NCBI GenBank assembly: GCA_965242615.1
Contig: CBDESR010000005.1
Span: 1,922,001 to 1,986,000 of the forward strand
Source: CBDBCU01 sp965242615
Lineage (GTDB): Bacteria > Chloroflexota > Dehalococcoidia > Lucifugimonadales > UBA3495
Direction of reading: 5' to 3'
Length of the DNA stretch: 64,000 nucleotides
Shown: in pieces, positions 16,516 to 24,589 of the stretch
Layout of the letters: each line of letters opens with the position of its first letter
Numbering within the stretch: the first letter of the stretch is position 1
Notes under the pieces: model-generated
The model's input: only the letters and a program-made list of their open reading frames with translations
What the model was told of the DNA's origin: nothing
Database searches by the model: none
Program-made: the position numbers and the translations under genes

Positions 16516-17682
16516 CTAAACCAGTTTCCCTACAAACCCGGTTAACCGCTCCAAGGCTTTGCTGATGTTTTCCTGGGAATTGGCGTAGGACAAGCGCACG
16601 TAGCCCTCGCCGTATTCGCCGAAAGCCGAACCGGACAGCAGTGCCACCCCCGCCTCGCTCAAGGCCCGCTCCTCAAACTCGGCGCTGCTCAAGCCGGTTT
16701 CCCGGATGCTGGGAAAGGCGTAAAAGGCCCCCTCCGGTTCCGGGCAGTGGACGCCGGGGATGCTGCGGAGTCCGTCGGTAATCAGCCGCCGCCGTTGCGC
16801 GAACTCGGCCGTCATTTCCTGCACCGCATCCTGCGGCCCGTCCAGGGCGGCGATGGCGGCCCGCTGACTGAACGAGGCGGCGCAGGATACGCTGTTCACC
16901 GCCAGCCGGGTGATGTGCGGCACCAATTCCTCCGGCATTATCCCGTAACCCAGCCGCCAGCCGGTCATCGCATAACTCTTGGAAAAGCCGTCCAGAATGA
17001 TGGTCTGCTTTTCCAGTTCGGGGAAAGCGGCGATGCTGTAGTGTTCCCCGGTATAGAGAATATCCTTGTAAATCTCATCGGCCAGCACATACAAGTCCCG
17101 GCCCCGGGCCAAGTTGGCGATGGTTTCCAATTCGGACTTGGTCAGGGCGGAGCCGCAGGGGTTTTCCGGGGAGTTGATGATGATGAGCCGGGTGCGGTCG
17201 GTGATTTTGGCCGCCAAATCCGCCAAGTCCGGGTGATAGGCTTTCTCCTCCAACAGCCGCATCGGCACCGGCGTCGCCCCGGAAAAGCGTATCATCGACT
17301 CGTAGATGGGAAAGCCGGGATTGGGGTAGATGACTTCCATGCCCGGCTGGGCCAAGGCCAGGATGACATAGAACATAATGGGCTTGGCCCCGGGCGTTAC
17401 CACCACCTGCGCCGGTTCGGTGTTGATGCCGCGCACTTCCCGGCTGTTGCGGGCGATGGCTTCCCGCAGTTCCGGCAGCCCCGGCGTGGGGCCGTAGTGG
17501 GTATAGCCCTCCTGCAAAGCCCGGGTGCCGGCCGCGACGATATGCCCCGGCGTGTCAAAGTCCGGCTCTCCGATTTCCAGATGGATGATTTCCTGCCCCT
17601 GAGCTTCCAGCGCGCGGGCCTTGGCCAGCACCTCGAAAGCCGTTTCCGTCCCCAAGTTCATCATTCGGTCAGCAAGGGTCAT
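16516..17682 (-). CDS. class I pyridoxal-phosphate aminotransferase (aspartate aminotransferase-like)
   Basis: 388 aa. Family features: LEIGEPDFDTP (about 36-46), YTHYGPTPGLPELREAIA, NSPENPCG (Asn that contacts the substrate), YVLADEIYKDILY, and the PLP lysine in GFSKSYAMTGWRLGY (about 234-248). C-terminal Arg that binds the carboxylate is in EGYVRLSYAN. Good ribosome binding site (GGAGG) before ATG. Members of this subgroup act on aspartate or other amino acids with 2-oxoglutarate; the specificity is not readable here. The gene stands alone. Confidence 0.93.
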   Translation of the reverse strand: MTLADRMMNLGTETAFEVLAKARALEAQGQEIIHLEIGEPDFDTPGHIVAAGTRALQEGYTHYGPTPGLPELREAIARNSREVRGINTEPAQVVVTPGAKPIMFYVILALAQPGMEVIYPNPGFPIYESMIRFSGATPVPMRLLEEKAYHPDLADLAAKITDRTRLIIINSPENPCGSALTKSELETIANLARGRDLYVLADEIYKDILYTGEHYSIAAFPELEKQTIILDGFSKSYAMTGWRLGYGIMPEELVPHITRLAVNSVSCAASFSQRAAIAALDGPQDAVQEMTAEFAQRRRLITDGLRSIPGVHCPEPEGAFYAFPSIRETGLSSAEFEERALSEAGVALLSGSAFGEYGEGYVRLSYANSQENISKALERLTGFVGKLV

Positions 17683-17727
17683 AAAAACCTCCGGGTAGTT
17701 CGTAGCAGTTCTTTCAGGATAAAGGGA

Positions 17728-18111
17728 TTATTCCAGTGTTACCAGGCCGGCGCGGAAGTCGATAGTAAGTTTCTGCCCCCGCAAAAAATCGAGGCCCAAG
17801 ACCCCGTCGACCGGAGAGCCGGAGGGCAAGTTATGGCACACCACCGGAAAGTTGCTGCGTTCCTGCCCTAAGGCTGCTATCCTTCCGATTACAATACGGG
17901 GAGCAATTTCTATGTCGCTCCCGGTAATGAAACGGGAAAAACTGGTAGCTCCGGCAAGGTCATAGCCCAGCGCAACAACTATATCCCGGCCCACCAAAGA
18001 CCGGGTGGCGCCGGTATCCAGCGAAAAATTGGCGGACGTATTACCGGCCGGCCCGGACAAATAGACCTCAACCGGTATGACTTCGCCATCCGGGTTGAAG
18101 GGAAAATTCAC
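17728..18111 (-). CDS. retropepsin-like aspartic protease family protein
   Basis: 127 aa. One aspartic protease half-lobe: ANFSLDTGATRSLV with the catalytic Asp-Thr-Gly-Ala at residues 32-35, then SVVGR-like strands, a flap region, and VDGVLGLDFLRGQKLTIDF, the family's closing psi-loop. It would act as a dimer. Start ATG overlaps the stop of the 75-aa gene upstream by 4 bases (ATGA), so the two are translationally coupled. This small-protein plus retropepsin pairing is one I recognise from Cyanobacteria and Chloroflexota-like genomes; substrate and purpose are unknown. Confidence 0.8.
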   Translation of the reverse strand: MNFPFNPDGEVIPVEVYLSGPAGNTSANFSLDTGATRSLVGRDIVVALGYDLAGATSFSRFITGSDIEIAPRIVIGRIAALGQERSNFPVVCHNLPSGSPVDGVLGLDFLRGQKLTIDFRAGLVTLE

Positions 18112-18335
18112 AGAATCATCTCCAACCCCTCCGGGAGACCACCGATATACCGGATGGCGTGGTGCATCCGGGGCAACTCGACCATTTTAGCGCCGAGTTC
18201 GGTCCGGTCTTTGCTGTGAAAGACGACCTTACCCTGGACAATTTCGCGAGAAACGGTGAACTCCGGGTCCTCAATCAGCACCCACTCCCCGTTAAAGGTC
18301 TCCTCGATTTTCGGCCAGGACATTACCTCGTTCAT
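18108..18335 (-). CDS. 75-aa small protein paired with the retropepsin-like gene, copy 1
   Basis: Begins MNEVMSWPKIEETFNGEWVL in one block, then IEDPE, a variable part, GKVVFHSKDR and the tail GLPEGLEMIL. The EWVLIEDPE...GKVVFHSKDR pattern is shared with small proteins of Cyanobacteria that precede retropepsin-like genes (DUF5678-like in style; family name uncertain). Overlaps the protease start by 4 bases. It is about 80 % identical by eye to the second copy at 18398-18625. Function unknown; possible substrate, chaperone or inhibitor of the protease. Confidence 0.75.
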   Translation of the reverse strand: MNEVMSWPKIEETFNGEWVLIEDPEFTVSREIVQGKVVFHSKDRTELGAKMVELPRMHHAIRYIGGLPEGLEMIL

Positions 18336-18344
18336 CGCTGCCTC

Positions 18345-18400
18345 CTAACTGCTCCGGTTAAACCGGGATGGATTGCTATCCGGGTCGAACGGCAAACTCA
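18345..18400 (-). pseudogene. remnant of a duplicated retropepsin-like gene (N-terminal stub)
   Basis: Directly after the second small-gene copy a GTG overlaps the stop (GTGA) exactly as the ATGA does in the intact pair. The reading frame gives VSLPFDPDSN, matching MNFPFNPDGE of the intact protease, then diverges and ends at a stop after 18 codons. So the duplication once included the protease start, and this copy has been lost or never extended. Confidence 0.7.
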
Positions 18401-18625
18401 CAGAATCATCTCCAACCCCTCCGGGAGGCCGCCGATGTGCTTGATGGCGTGGTGCATCCGGGGCAACTCCTCCATTTTGGCGCCGAGTTCGGCCCGTTCT
18501 TTGCTGTGAAAAATAACTTTCCCCCGGACAAATTCCCGGGAACGGGTATATTCCGGATCCTCGATCAGCACCCACTCCCCGTCAAAAGTCTCCTTAATTT
18601 CCTCCCAAGACATCACCTTGTCCAT
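18398..18625 (-). CDS. 75-aa small protein, copy 2 (tandem duplicate)
   Basis: MDKVMSWEEIKETFDGEWVL start, IEDPEY, GKVIFHSKER and GLPEGLEMIL end. Same length as copy 1 and close in sequence throughout; differences are mostly conservative, so both are probably under selection. It is followed only by a stub of the protease gene. Upstream lies argG's 3' end on the same strand with about 60 bases between, so read-through from argG could feed the set. Confidence 0.75.
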   Translation of the reverse strand: MDKVMSWEEIKETFDGEWVLIEDPEYTRSREFVRGKVIFHSKERAELGAKMEELPRMHHAIKHIGGLPEGLEMIL

Positions 18626-18687
18626 AATTGTCCCCCTGTGCGGCGGCCAAAAGACGCCGCCGGCTCCCCTCGTTGACTGTCCGCCCC

Positions 18688-19878
18688 CTAATCCGGCTGC
18701 GCCTGGTTTTGCGTCCGCACCGGCAGTCCGTAAATGTTGATGAAACCGGCGGCGGCGGCGTGGTCGAACTGATCCTCCCGGTCATAAGTCGCCAACTGGT
18801 ACTGATACAGAGCCTGCGGCGCGCTGCGCCCCACCACCGTGCAGACCCCCTTGTGCAGCCGCGCCCGAATGTCCCCGGTCACATAACGCTGGCTACTGCG
18901 TACATAGGCGTCCAAATCCTGCCGGTGCCGGGTGAACCACAGCCCGTTATACACCATATCGGCGTATTCCTGGGCGATACGCGCCTTGGCCCGGGCCTGC
19001 TCCTTGCTCAGCGTCAAGGTTTCCAAGGCTTTGTGGGCGGCGTGGAGAACTACGGCTGCCGGCGTTTCATAAACCTCCCGGGACTTGATGCCCACCAACC
19101 GATTCTCCAAATGATCCACCCGCCCTACGCCGTGTTCCCCGGCCAAGGCGTTCAGATGGCGGATCAAGTCAACCCCGGCCATAGTTTCCCCGTCCACCGC
19201 CGTAGGGATGCCTTGCTCAAAGCGTATTTCCAGATATGCCGGCGTGTCCGGCGTTTGACTGACCGGATTAGTCCAGGCATAGGCATCCTCCGGCGGCTCC
19301 CGCCAGGGATCTTCGAGTTCCCCGGCCTCGGCGCTGCGCCCCCACAAGTTCTCATCCACCGAAAAACGGCTTTTCCCCGGATTGATCGGCAAATTGCGGG
19401 CTTGGCCGTACTCGATTTCATCCTCCCGGCTCATCCCCCAATCCCGAATCGGCGCGATGACCTTCAACTCCGGAGCCAAGGCGGCCACGCCCACATCAAT
19501 TCGCACCTGGTCATTGCCCTTGCCGGTGCAGCCGTGAGCCACCGCATAAGCGCCCTCGGCCCGGGCGGCCTCGACCAGACAGCGGGCAATCAGCGGCCGC
19601 CCTAAGGCGGTAGCCAACGGATACTGCTCCTCGTAAATCGCCCCGGCCTGCAACGCGGGAAAGAGAAACTCCCGGACCAGCGTCTCCCGCCCGTCCACCG
19701 TCAACGCCTTGGCCGCCCCCACCTGCATCGCCCGCTCCCGGATGGACTCCAAATCCACCATCCCCAAGTCGATGGTCAGCGTAACCACATCGACCCCATA
19801 CTCCTCTTGCAGCCAGGGCACCGCCACCGAAGTATCCAGCCCGCCGCTGTAAGCCAGGACAATCTTATCCTTCGCCAT
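18688..19878 (-). CDS. argG: argininosuccinate synthase
   Basis: 396 aa, the usual length. ATP pyrophosphatase motif in VLAYSGGLDTSVAVPWL near the N-terminus, then VAHGCTGKGNDQVRIDVG (about 115-132), PINPGKSRFSVDENLWGRS, and DHLENRLVGIKSREVYE. Joins citrulline and aspartate with ATP cleavage. Last gene of the arginine-related minus-strand block; upstream on the same strand are the DUF5615/DUF433 pair and argD. GGAGG lies 12 bases before the ATG, a little far. No argH is in the window. Confidence 0.97.
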   Translation of the reverse strand: MAKDKIVLAYSGGLDTSVAVPWLQEEYGVDVVTLTIDLGMVDLESIRERAMQVGAAKALTVDGRETLVREFLFPALQAGAIYEEQYPLATALGRPLIARCLVEAARAEGAYAVAHGCTGKGNDQVRIDVGVAALAPELKVIAPIRDWGMSREDEIEYGQARNLPINPGKSRFSVDENLWGRSAEAGELEDPWREPPEDAYAWTNPVSQTPDTPAYLEIRFEQGIPTAVDGETMAGVDLIRHLNALAGEHGVGRVDHLENRLVGIKSREVYETPAAVVLHAAHKALETLTLSKEQARAKARIAQEYADMVYNGLWFTRHRQDLDAYVRSSQRYVTGDIRARLHKGVCTVVGRSAPQALYQYQLATYDREDQFDHAAAAGFINIYGLPVRTQNQAQPD

Positions 19879-19902
19879 TGTTTTGATGTACCTCCGCAGG
19901 GT

Positions 19903-20289
19903 TTAGCGTCGTGGATTGGGCCGGCGACCGCCAGCTTGTCGATAGCGAAAGCGGCGGCGGTTGAAACTCGCATTGTTCTCGGTGACCACGACGAAGTTGC
20001 CTTCCAACAAAGGGGCTGCCTGCTCCAGCAGATATTGGAGCATGGCTGTTTTGACTGCCGGGGACTGGTCTTCCATCCGCAGCAAAACCACTCCCCGGTG
20101 CGGCTCGCCTTGGCGGAAAACCAGTTCGCCGAAATCTTTATCGCAGGTAACTACGATACGGTTATCCGCGGCCGCCCATTGCAGAATGGAAAGGTCATCC
20201 AACCCCCGGTTATCCGGGCTGACCGAAATTACCTCATGCTCCTGCAAATACAGCCACCGGGCTACCGCCGGCCCGGCACATTCGTCCAC
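19903..20289 (-). CDS. DUF5615 PIN-like toxin component
   Basis: 128 aa. DECAGPAVARWLYLQEHEV, LDDLSILQWAAADNRIVVTCDKDFGELVF and GVVLLRMEDQ are typical of the DUF5615 PIN-like family, with acidic residues Asp (N-terminal), Asp-Asp and the CDKDFG Asp pair. GTG start overlaps the antitoxin stop by one base. The open frame continues a few codons upstream (RFL before VDEC), which would complete the first strand, but has no standard start codon there. Predicted RNase-like toxin of a type II pair with DUF433; inference from family. Confidence 0.78.
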   Translation of the reverse strand: MDECAGPAVARWLYLQEHEVISVSPDNRGLDDLSILQWAAADNRIVVTCDKDFGELVFRQGEPHRGVVLLRMEDQSPAVKTAMLQYLLEQAAPLLEGNFVVVTENNASFNRRRFRYRQAGGRRPNPRR

Positions 20290-20558
20290 TAGGAAACGGA
20301 TTGCACACCTTCCGCTACGCCCAGCGGCATAAAGGTGATGTCCTCCAAGGACTTCTGGGCGAACAACAGGCAGGCGTAGATGTCTTCCCGGGCGATGTGA
20401 GGATACTCGTCGAGGATTTCCTCGACGGTCATCTCGTGTCCCAGCAGACCGACGATAAAATCCACAGTCAGGCGGGTTCCCCGGATAACCGGCTTACCCA
20501 CCTTCACCTGCGGATTTGTGGTGATACGCTCCAACAGCGCGCTTTCCTTCCCGTTCAT
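20289..20558 (-). CDS. DUF433 antitoxin
   Basis: 89 aa from ATG 20558 (MNGKESALLERITTNPQVK), chosen since the DUF433 domain begins here; an earlier in-frame start would add 53 unrelated residues that overlap the argD 3' end. GKPVIRGTRLTVDFIVGLL, the VEEILDEYPHI helix and DIYACLLFA are DUF433 hallmarks, a winged-helix DNA-binding antitoxin that usually also represses its own operon. One-base overlap with the toxin gene. Sits between argD and argG. Confidence 0.88.
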   Translation of the reverse strand: MNGKESALLERITTNPQVKVGKPVIRGTRLTVDFIVGLLGHEMTVEEILDEYPHIAREDIYACLLFAQKSLEDITFMPLGVAEGVQSVS

Positions 20559-20670
20559 AAAACGACTCCTTATTCTTGCGGTCGAACTTATCCGGCAAAA
20601 GGAGAAACCCGGCCGCCGGCCGGGGCAGCATAAACCCCGGCCCGCCGCCTTAACCCTTGCCGCCTTTCCC

Positions 20671-21861
20671 CTAAATCTGCCCCAACGCCTGCTCCAGCCG
20701 CCCGATGCCCTCGTCAATCTCGGCGGCGGTAATGGTCAGCGGCGGCATAAAGCGCACCGCATTGGGGCGGACGGCGTTCAGCAGAACCCCGGCGGCGTTG
20801 GCATTGGTCAGCACCTGCCCGGCAATATCCTGCTCAAACTCCAGGGCCGCCAGCAGCCCCTTGCCCCGAACCTCGGTAACAAAGGAAAAGCGGGCTTTCA
20901 GTTCATCCAACCGTCCCAGCAAGTGCGGCTCCAATTCCTTCACCCGGCCGGGAATGTCGTTGTCAATCAGAAACTTGGTGCCGGCATAAGCCGCGGCCGT
21001 CGTCAAGGCATTGCCGCCAAAGGTCGAGCCGTGGTCGCCCGGAACCAATGCCATCGCCGCCTCCTTGGACATAAACGCCCCAATCGGCACCCCGTAGCCC
21101 AAGCCCTTGGCCAGGGTCATCACATCCGGCTCCACCCCATACTCCTGATAGCCGAACAGACTGCCCAAGCGGCCCAAGCCGGTCTGCACTTCATCCAGCA
21201 TCAGCAGCAACCCTTGGCGGTCGCACCATTCCCTAACCCGCTGCAAATAATCCGCCGCCGGGATATTGACGCCGCCCTCGCCCTGCACCGGCTCCAGAAA
21301 CACCGCCGCCGTGCGGTCCGTGGTGGCGTTCATAATCCCTTCCACATCGTCAAAGTCCACATGGACAAAGCCCGGCAGCAACGGCGTAAAGGATTCCTGA
21401 TAGTGCGGCTGGCCGGTGGCCGCCACCGTCGCCATCGTCCGCCCGTGGAAAGAACTGAACGCGGTAATCACTTCATAGGCCCCGTCCCGGTGCAGTTTGC
21501 CGTAACGCCGGGCCAGTTTCAGCGCCCCCTCATTGGCTTCGGCCCCGCTGTTGCCGAAAAACACCCGGTCGAGGCAACTGTTTTCCACCAGCAGCTCCGC
21601 CAGTTGCAGCTGCGGCACGGTGTAGAACTGGTTGGAGGTTTGCAGCAGGGTGCCGGCCTGCTCCACGATGGCTTGCGTAACCGCCGGATGGGAATGGCCC
21701 AAGTTGTCCACCGCCCAACCGGCTACAAAGTCCAGATACTCCTTCCCGTCGGCGTCCCACACCCGGGAACCTTCCCCCCGGACGATAACTACCGGCTGCC
21801 GCCGCACCGTCTGGGCGTAATACTTGTTCTCCACCCCAATCCACTCGCTGCTCTTGCTCAT
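20671..21861 (-). CDS. argD: acetylornithine aminotransferase
   Basis: 396 aa class III aminotransferase. Seen: DFVAGWAVDNLGHSHPAV, NQFYTVPQLQLAELLVENS, FGNSGAEANEGALKLARRYG, SFHGRTMATVAATGQPHYQ, EPVQGEGGVN, LLMLDEVQTGLGRLGSLFG, and the PLP lysine region VMTLAKGLGYGVPIGA, GDHGSTFGGNALTTAAA. The specific choice of acetylornithine rests on neighbours argB, argJ and argG. The ATG overlaps the UPF0182 stop by 4 bases (ATGA), so translation is coupled to it. Confidence 0.93.
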   Translation of the reverse strand: MSKSSEWIGVENKYYAQTVRRQPVVIVRGEGSRVWDADGKEYLDFVAGWAVDNLGHSHPAVTQAIVEQAGTLLQTSNQFYTVPQLQLAELLVENSCLDRVFFGNSGAEANEGALKLARRYGKLHRDGAYEVITAFSSFHGRTMATVAATGQPHYQESFTPLLPGFVHVDFDDVEGIMNATTDRTAAVFLEPVQGEGGVNIPAADYLQRVREWCDRQGLLLMLDEVQTGLGRLGSLFGYQEYGVEPDVMTLAKGLGYGVPIGAFMSKEAAMALVPGDHGSTFGGNALTTAAAYAGTKFLIDNDIPGRVKELEPHLLGRLDELKARFSFVTEVRGKGLLAALEFEQDIAGQVLTNANAAGVLLNAVRPNAVRFMPPLTITAAEIDEGIGRLEQALGQI

Positions 21862-24566
21862 CGTCGGTTTCCTCCCAAGATTTGTCGCAAGTTGTCCAGA
21901 GACTGCTCCAGGTCGGCCAGTTCCGCCTCCAGCGCGCTGACCGCCGCCTCGATTTCCTCGACCCGTTCCGCCGCCGGCGCGCCAATGCCGCCATCGCCCG
22001 CCGCCACCGGTTCCACCCCCACCAGCCGCGCCAACCCTTCCGCAATGGTATCCGCCATCACGAGGTTGGTGTTGTCCGCCAGTATAACCTTTTTCAACTC
22101 CGGAAACGCCAGCACCTCCGATTGGAGATACAGCGGTTCCACATAAACTATTGTATCAGCCATGGGAATGACCAGCAGTTGCCCCCGGATGATTTGCGAC
22201 CCGGAGCCGTCCCAAAGGGTGAACTGCTGCGATACCTGCTGGTCATTTTCGATGCGCGCCTCGACTTGACTCGGCCCGTCAATCTGCCGGTCATCCGGCA
22301 GTTGAAAGCTCATCAATTGCCCGTAATTTTCCCCGTCATTCCGCGCCAGAAGCCAGCCCACCAGGTTTTTCTTTTCTCCCGCCGGCGAAAAGGGCAGCAG
22401 CAGCACAAACTCCTCTTTTTCCTCTCCCGGCAGCCGCATCACCAGATAGGACGGCGTTACGCCTACGCCGGTTTTCCCGATGCGCGTTTCCAACGGAATC
22501 GACCACTGCTCCGCCTGGTTAAAGAACACCTGCGGCTCCGTTATATGATAGCGCAGATAGATTTGCGCTTGGGTAGTGAACAAGGCCGGCGGGTAACGCA
22601 AATGCCGCTGCAAATCCGGCGGCATTTCCTCGATGTCCTTGAACAGTTTGGAAAAGAGTTCCCGGTACATCCGGATCATCCCGTCCTCCGGGTCGATGAC
22701 ATAAAAGTCCACCTCCCCGTTATAGGCGTCCACCACTACCTTGACGCTGTTGCGGATATAGTTAAACCCGTCCCCGCTCGGCGTAGCGTAGGGGTAGCGG
22801 TCCGTAACCGTGTAAGCGTCTTGAATCCACCACAACTTGCCGGCGTCATCCAACACCGGGTACGGATCCGGATCCAGTTTCAGGAACGGAGCCAAAGTCT
22901 GTACCCGCTCTTGAACTTGCCGGCGGTACTGGATCCGGCTGTCCCCGGTCACTTGGTCGCTCAGCAGCAGGTTAATGTCCCGAAACCGCAGCGCAAAGAC
23001 CGCCCGCCGCCACCAGGAACTCAGCGGCACCCCGCCCGTACCATCATAGCCGGCAAAATCCGCCGCTGGATTCACTTCCCGCAGCCCGCCGTTCACAATG
23101 GCGAACTCGCCCGGCGCCTCCCCGTAATACACCTCCGGCTGCGACACCGCCAGTTTCCCCTGTATCGGAATATCCTGAATAAAAAACTCCGGCCGCCCTT
23201 CCCCCGGCGTGAAACCGGTCGCCGGACTCATCGCTACCCCGTAGCCGTGGGTGTATTGCAGATGTTGGTTCACCCAATTGCGCGCGTCCGCCGGCAGGTT
23301 CTCCGGATCCAACTCCCGCGCCCCAATCAGCACCTGCCGCAGCCGCCCGTCCACCATATAGCGGTCCGAATCCATATTCAGAAAGTTGTAGTAAAGCTCC
23401 ATAAACTGGAGCTGATTATAGGCGTCCCGTAGCGGCGCCAAATCCCACAAGCGGATGTTGTCAATAGTCGCCCGGTGTTCCCGCACCGCCGCCGGGTTCA
23501 GGGCCGCTGTCGCCGGATACACCGACTCCGCTACCTGCTCCAGCCCATAAGCCGCCCGGGTCGCCGCAATGTTGCGGCTGATGTACGGTTCCTCCCGGGA
23601 GAATTCCTCCGGCGTTACTTGAAACCGCTGAAACAGCAGCGGATAGACCCAGCCCGCCAGCATAAACAGCAGCAGCCACAAACTGAATGCCCCGGCCATC
23701 AGCCGAAAGCCCCCGTAGCGGATGCTCACTCCGAAAACCACCGCCCCCAGCAGCGCAATCCCGGTCAGAAACAGCAACGCCGGCAGCCGCGCATTCACAT
23801 CCGTATAGGCCGCCCCGAAAACCGCTCCCCGGTCCGATAGTACCAGATTGAAAATCTCAATCAAATGTCCCCAAGCCAGGAGCAGCATCAGAATGACGCC
23901 CATCACCCCAAAGTGAATCATCATTTTCGGGGTAACGATAAAACTGGTGCCGCGCAGCCAGAACATCGCCCAATACAGCGACAAGGTCGCAATTACCGTC
24001 GCCACCCACGCCCACAAACTCCAGGTCTGGAGAAAGTCCATCACCGCCAGGTTCACTACATAAAAGCTGATGTCCTGCCCAAACAGCGGATCCGTTATCC
24101 CGAACGGCTCCCGGTAAAAGAACATCAGCGACTCGTTCCAATACCCGTAGGCAAAAAAGCCCAGGATAATGCCCGGAACGAACATCGTCAGCATCGTCCC
24201 GATCCGCAGCAGGGCAAACAGCAGCCGCATCAGGTCCGGGAGAATGATACGCGTCCCCGGCCCGTGGGACAGCCGCAGCGTAACCAGCTGGTTCAAACTG
24301 ATGAAAGTCGCGACCACCGAGATGCTCAGGGAAAACATTCCCCCCTGCATCACCCGCGCCCGGGCCCACGGCCGCTCGTAACCCAGCTCCTTGGCCCACA
24401 GCCAATCGGTATAAAAGTTGACGCCCCACCAGATACCCAAGCCGGCAATCACCGCCAGGGTCAGCCCGGTACTCCAGCGACTTAAAAGCTTGCTCTGCCG
24501 CTCCGACAGCCCCGGCAAAGGCGGCCGCAGCGGCTGCTCGGCGTCATTGGTCAGGTCATAGCTCAC
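21858..24566 (-). CDS. UPF0182 family integral membrane protein (COG1615)
   Basis: 902 aa, family range 890-1000. N-terminal third has about seven hydrophobic helices (WSTGLTLAVIAGLGIWWGVN onward, then TMLTMFVPGIILGFFAYGYW and others); the rest is a large extracytoplasmic domain with YMVDGRLRQVLIGARELD, HLQYTHGYGVAMSP, GEAPGEFAIVN, YPVLDDAGKLWWIQDAYT and IPMADTIVYVEPLYLQSE, all UPF0182 blocks. Ends with an acidic coiled coil (about 860-895). GTG start. Function unknown. Coupled to argD by overlap, which is probably genome packing and not a metabolic link. Confidence 0.92.
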   Translation of the reverse strand: MSYDLTNDAEQPLRPPLPGLSERQSKLLSRWSTGLTLAVIAGLGIWWGVNFYTDWLWAKELGYERPWARARVMQGGMFSLSISVVATFISLNQLVTLRLSHGPGTRIILPDLMRLLFALLRIGTMLTMFVPGIILGFFAYGYWNESLMFFYREPFGITDPLFGQDISFYVVNLAVMDFLQTWSLWAWVATVIATLSLYWAMFWLRGTSFIVTPKMMIHFGVMGVILMLLLAWGHLIEIFNLVLSDRGAVFGAAYTDVNARLPALLFLTGIALLGAVVFGVSIRYGGFRLMAGAFSLWLLLFMLAGWVYPLLFQRFQVTPEEFSREEPYISRNIAATRAAYGLEQVAESVYPATAALNPAAVREHRATIDNIRLWDLAPLRDAYNQLQFMELYYNFLNMDSDRYMVDGRLRQVLIGARELDPENLPADARNWVNQHLQYTHGYGVAMSPATGFTPGEGRPEFFIQDIPIQGKLAVSQPEVYYGEAPGEFAIVNGGLREVNPAADFAGYDGTGGVPLSSWWRRAVFALRFRDINLLLSDQVTGDSRIQYRRQVQERVQTLAPFLKLDPDPYPVLDDAGKLWWIQDAYTVTDRYPYATPSGDGFNYIRNSVKVVVDAYNGEVDFYVIDPEDGMIRMYRELFSKLFKDIEEMPPDLQRHLRYPPALFTTQAQIYLRYHITEPQVFFNQAEQWSIPLETRIGKTGVGVTPSYLVMRLPGEEKEEFVLLLPFSPAGEKKNLVGWLLARNDGENYGQLMSFQLPDDRQIDGPSQVEARIENDQQVSQQFTLWDGSGSQIIRGQLLVIPMADTIVYVEPLYLQSEVLAFPELKKVILADNTNLVMADTIAEGLARLVGVEPVAAGDGGIGAPAAERVEEIEAAVSALEAELADLEQSLDNLRQILGGNRR

Positions 24567-24589
24567 GGCGCAACGCTCGGTTACCGGTT

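Noticed and set aside
16360..16519. Short plus-strand frame with PPFGGYGEGIIDTAAF before a stop
   Set aside because: Looks slightly gene-like, but it overlaps the lipoprotein start and its ribosome site on the minus strand and matches no family; at most a fragment.
20559..20717. Longer N-terminus for the DUF433 antitoxin
   Set aside because: The added 53 residues overlap argD and are Arg/Gly-rich noise; the domain starts at MNGKES.
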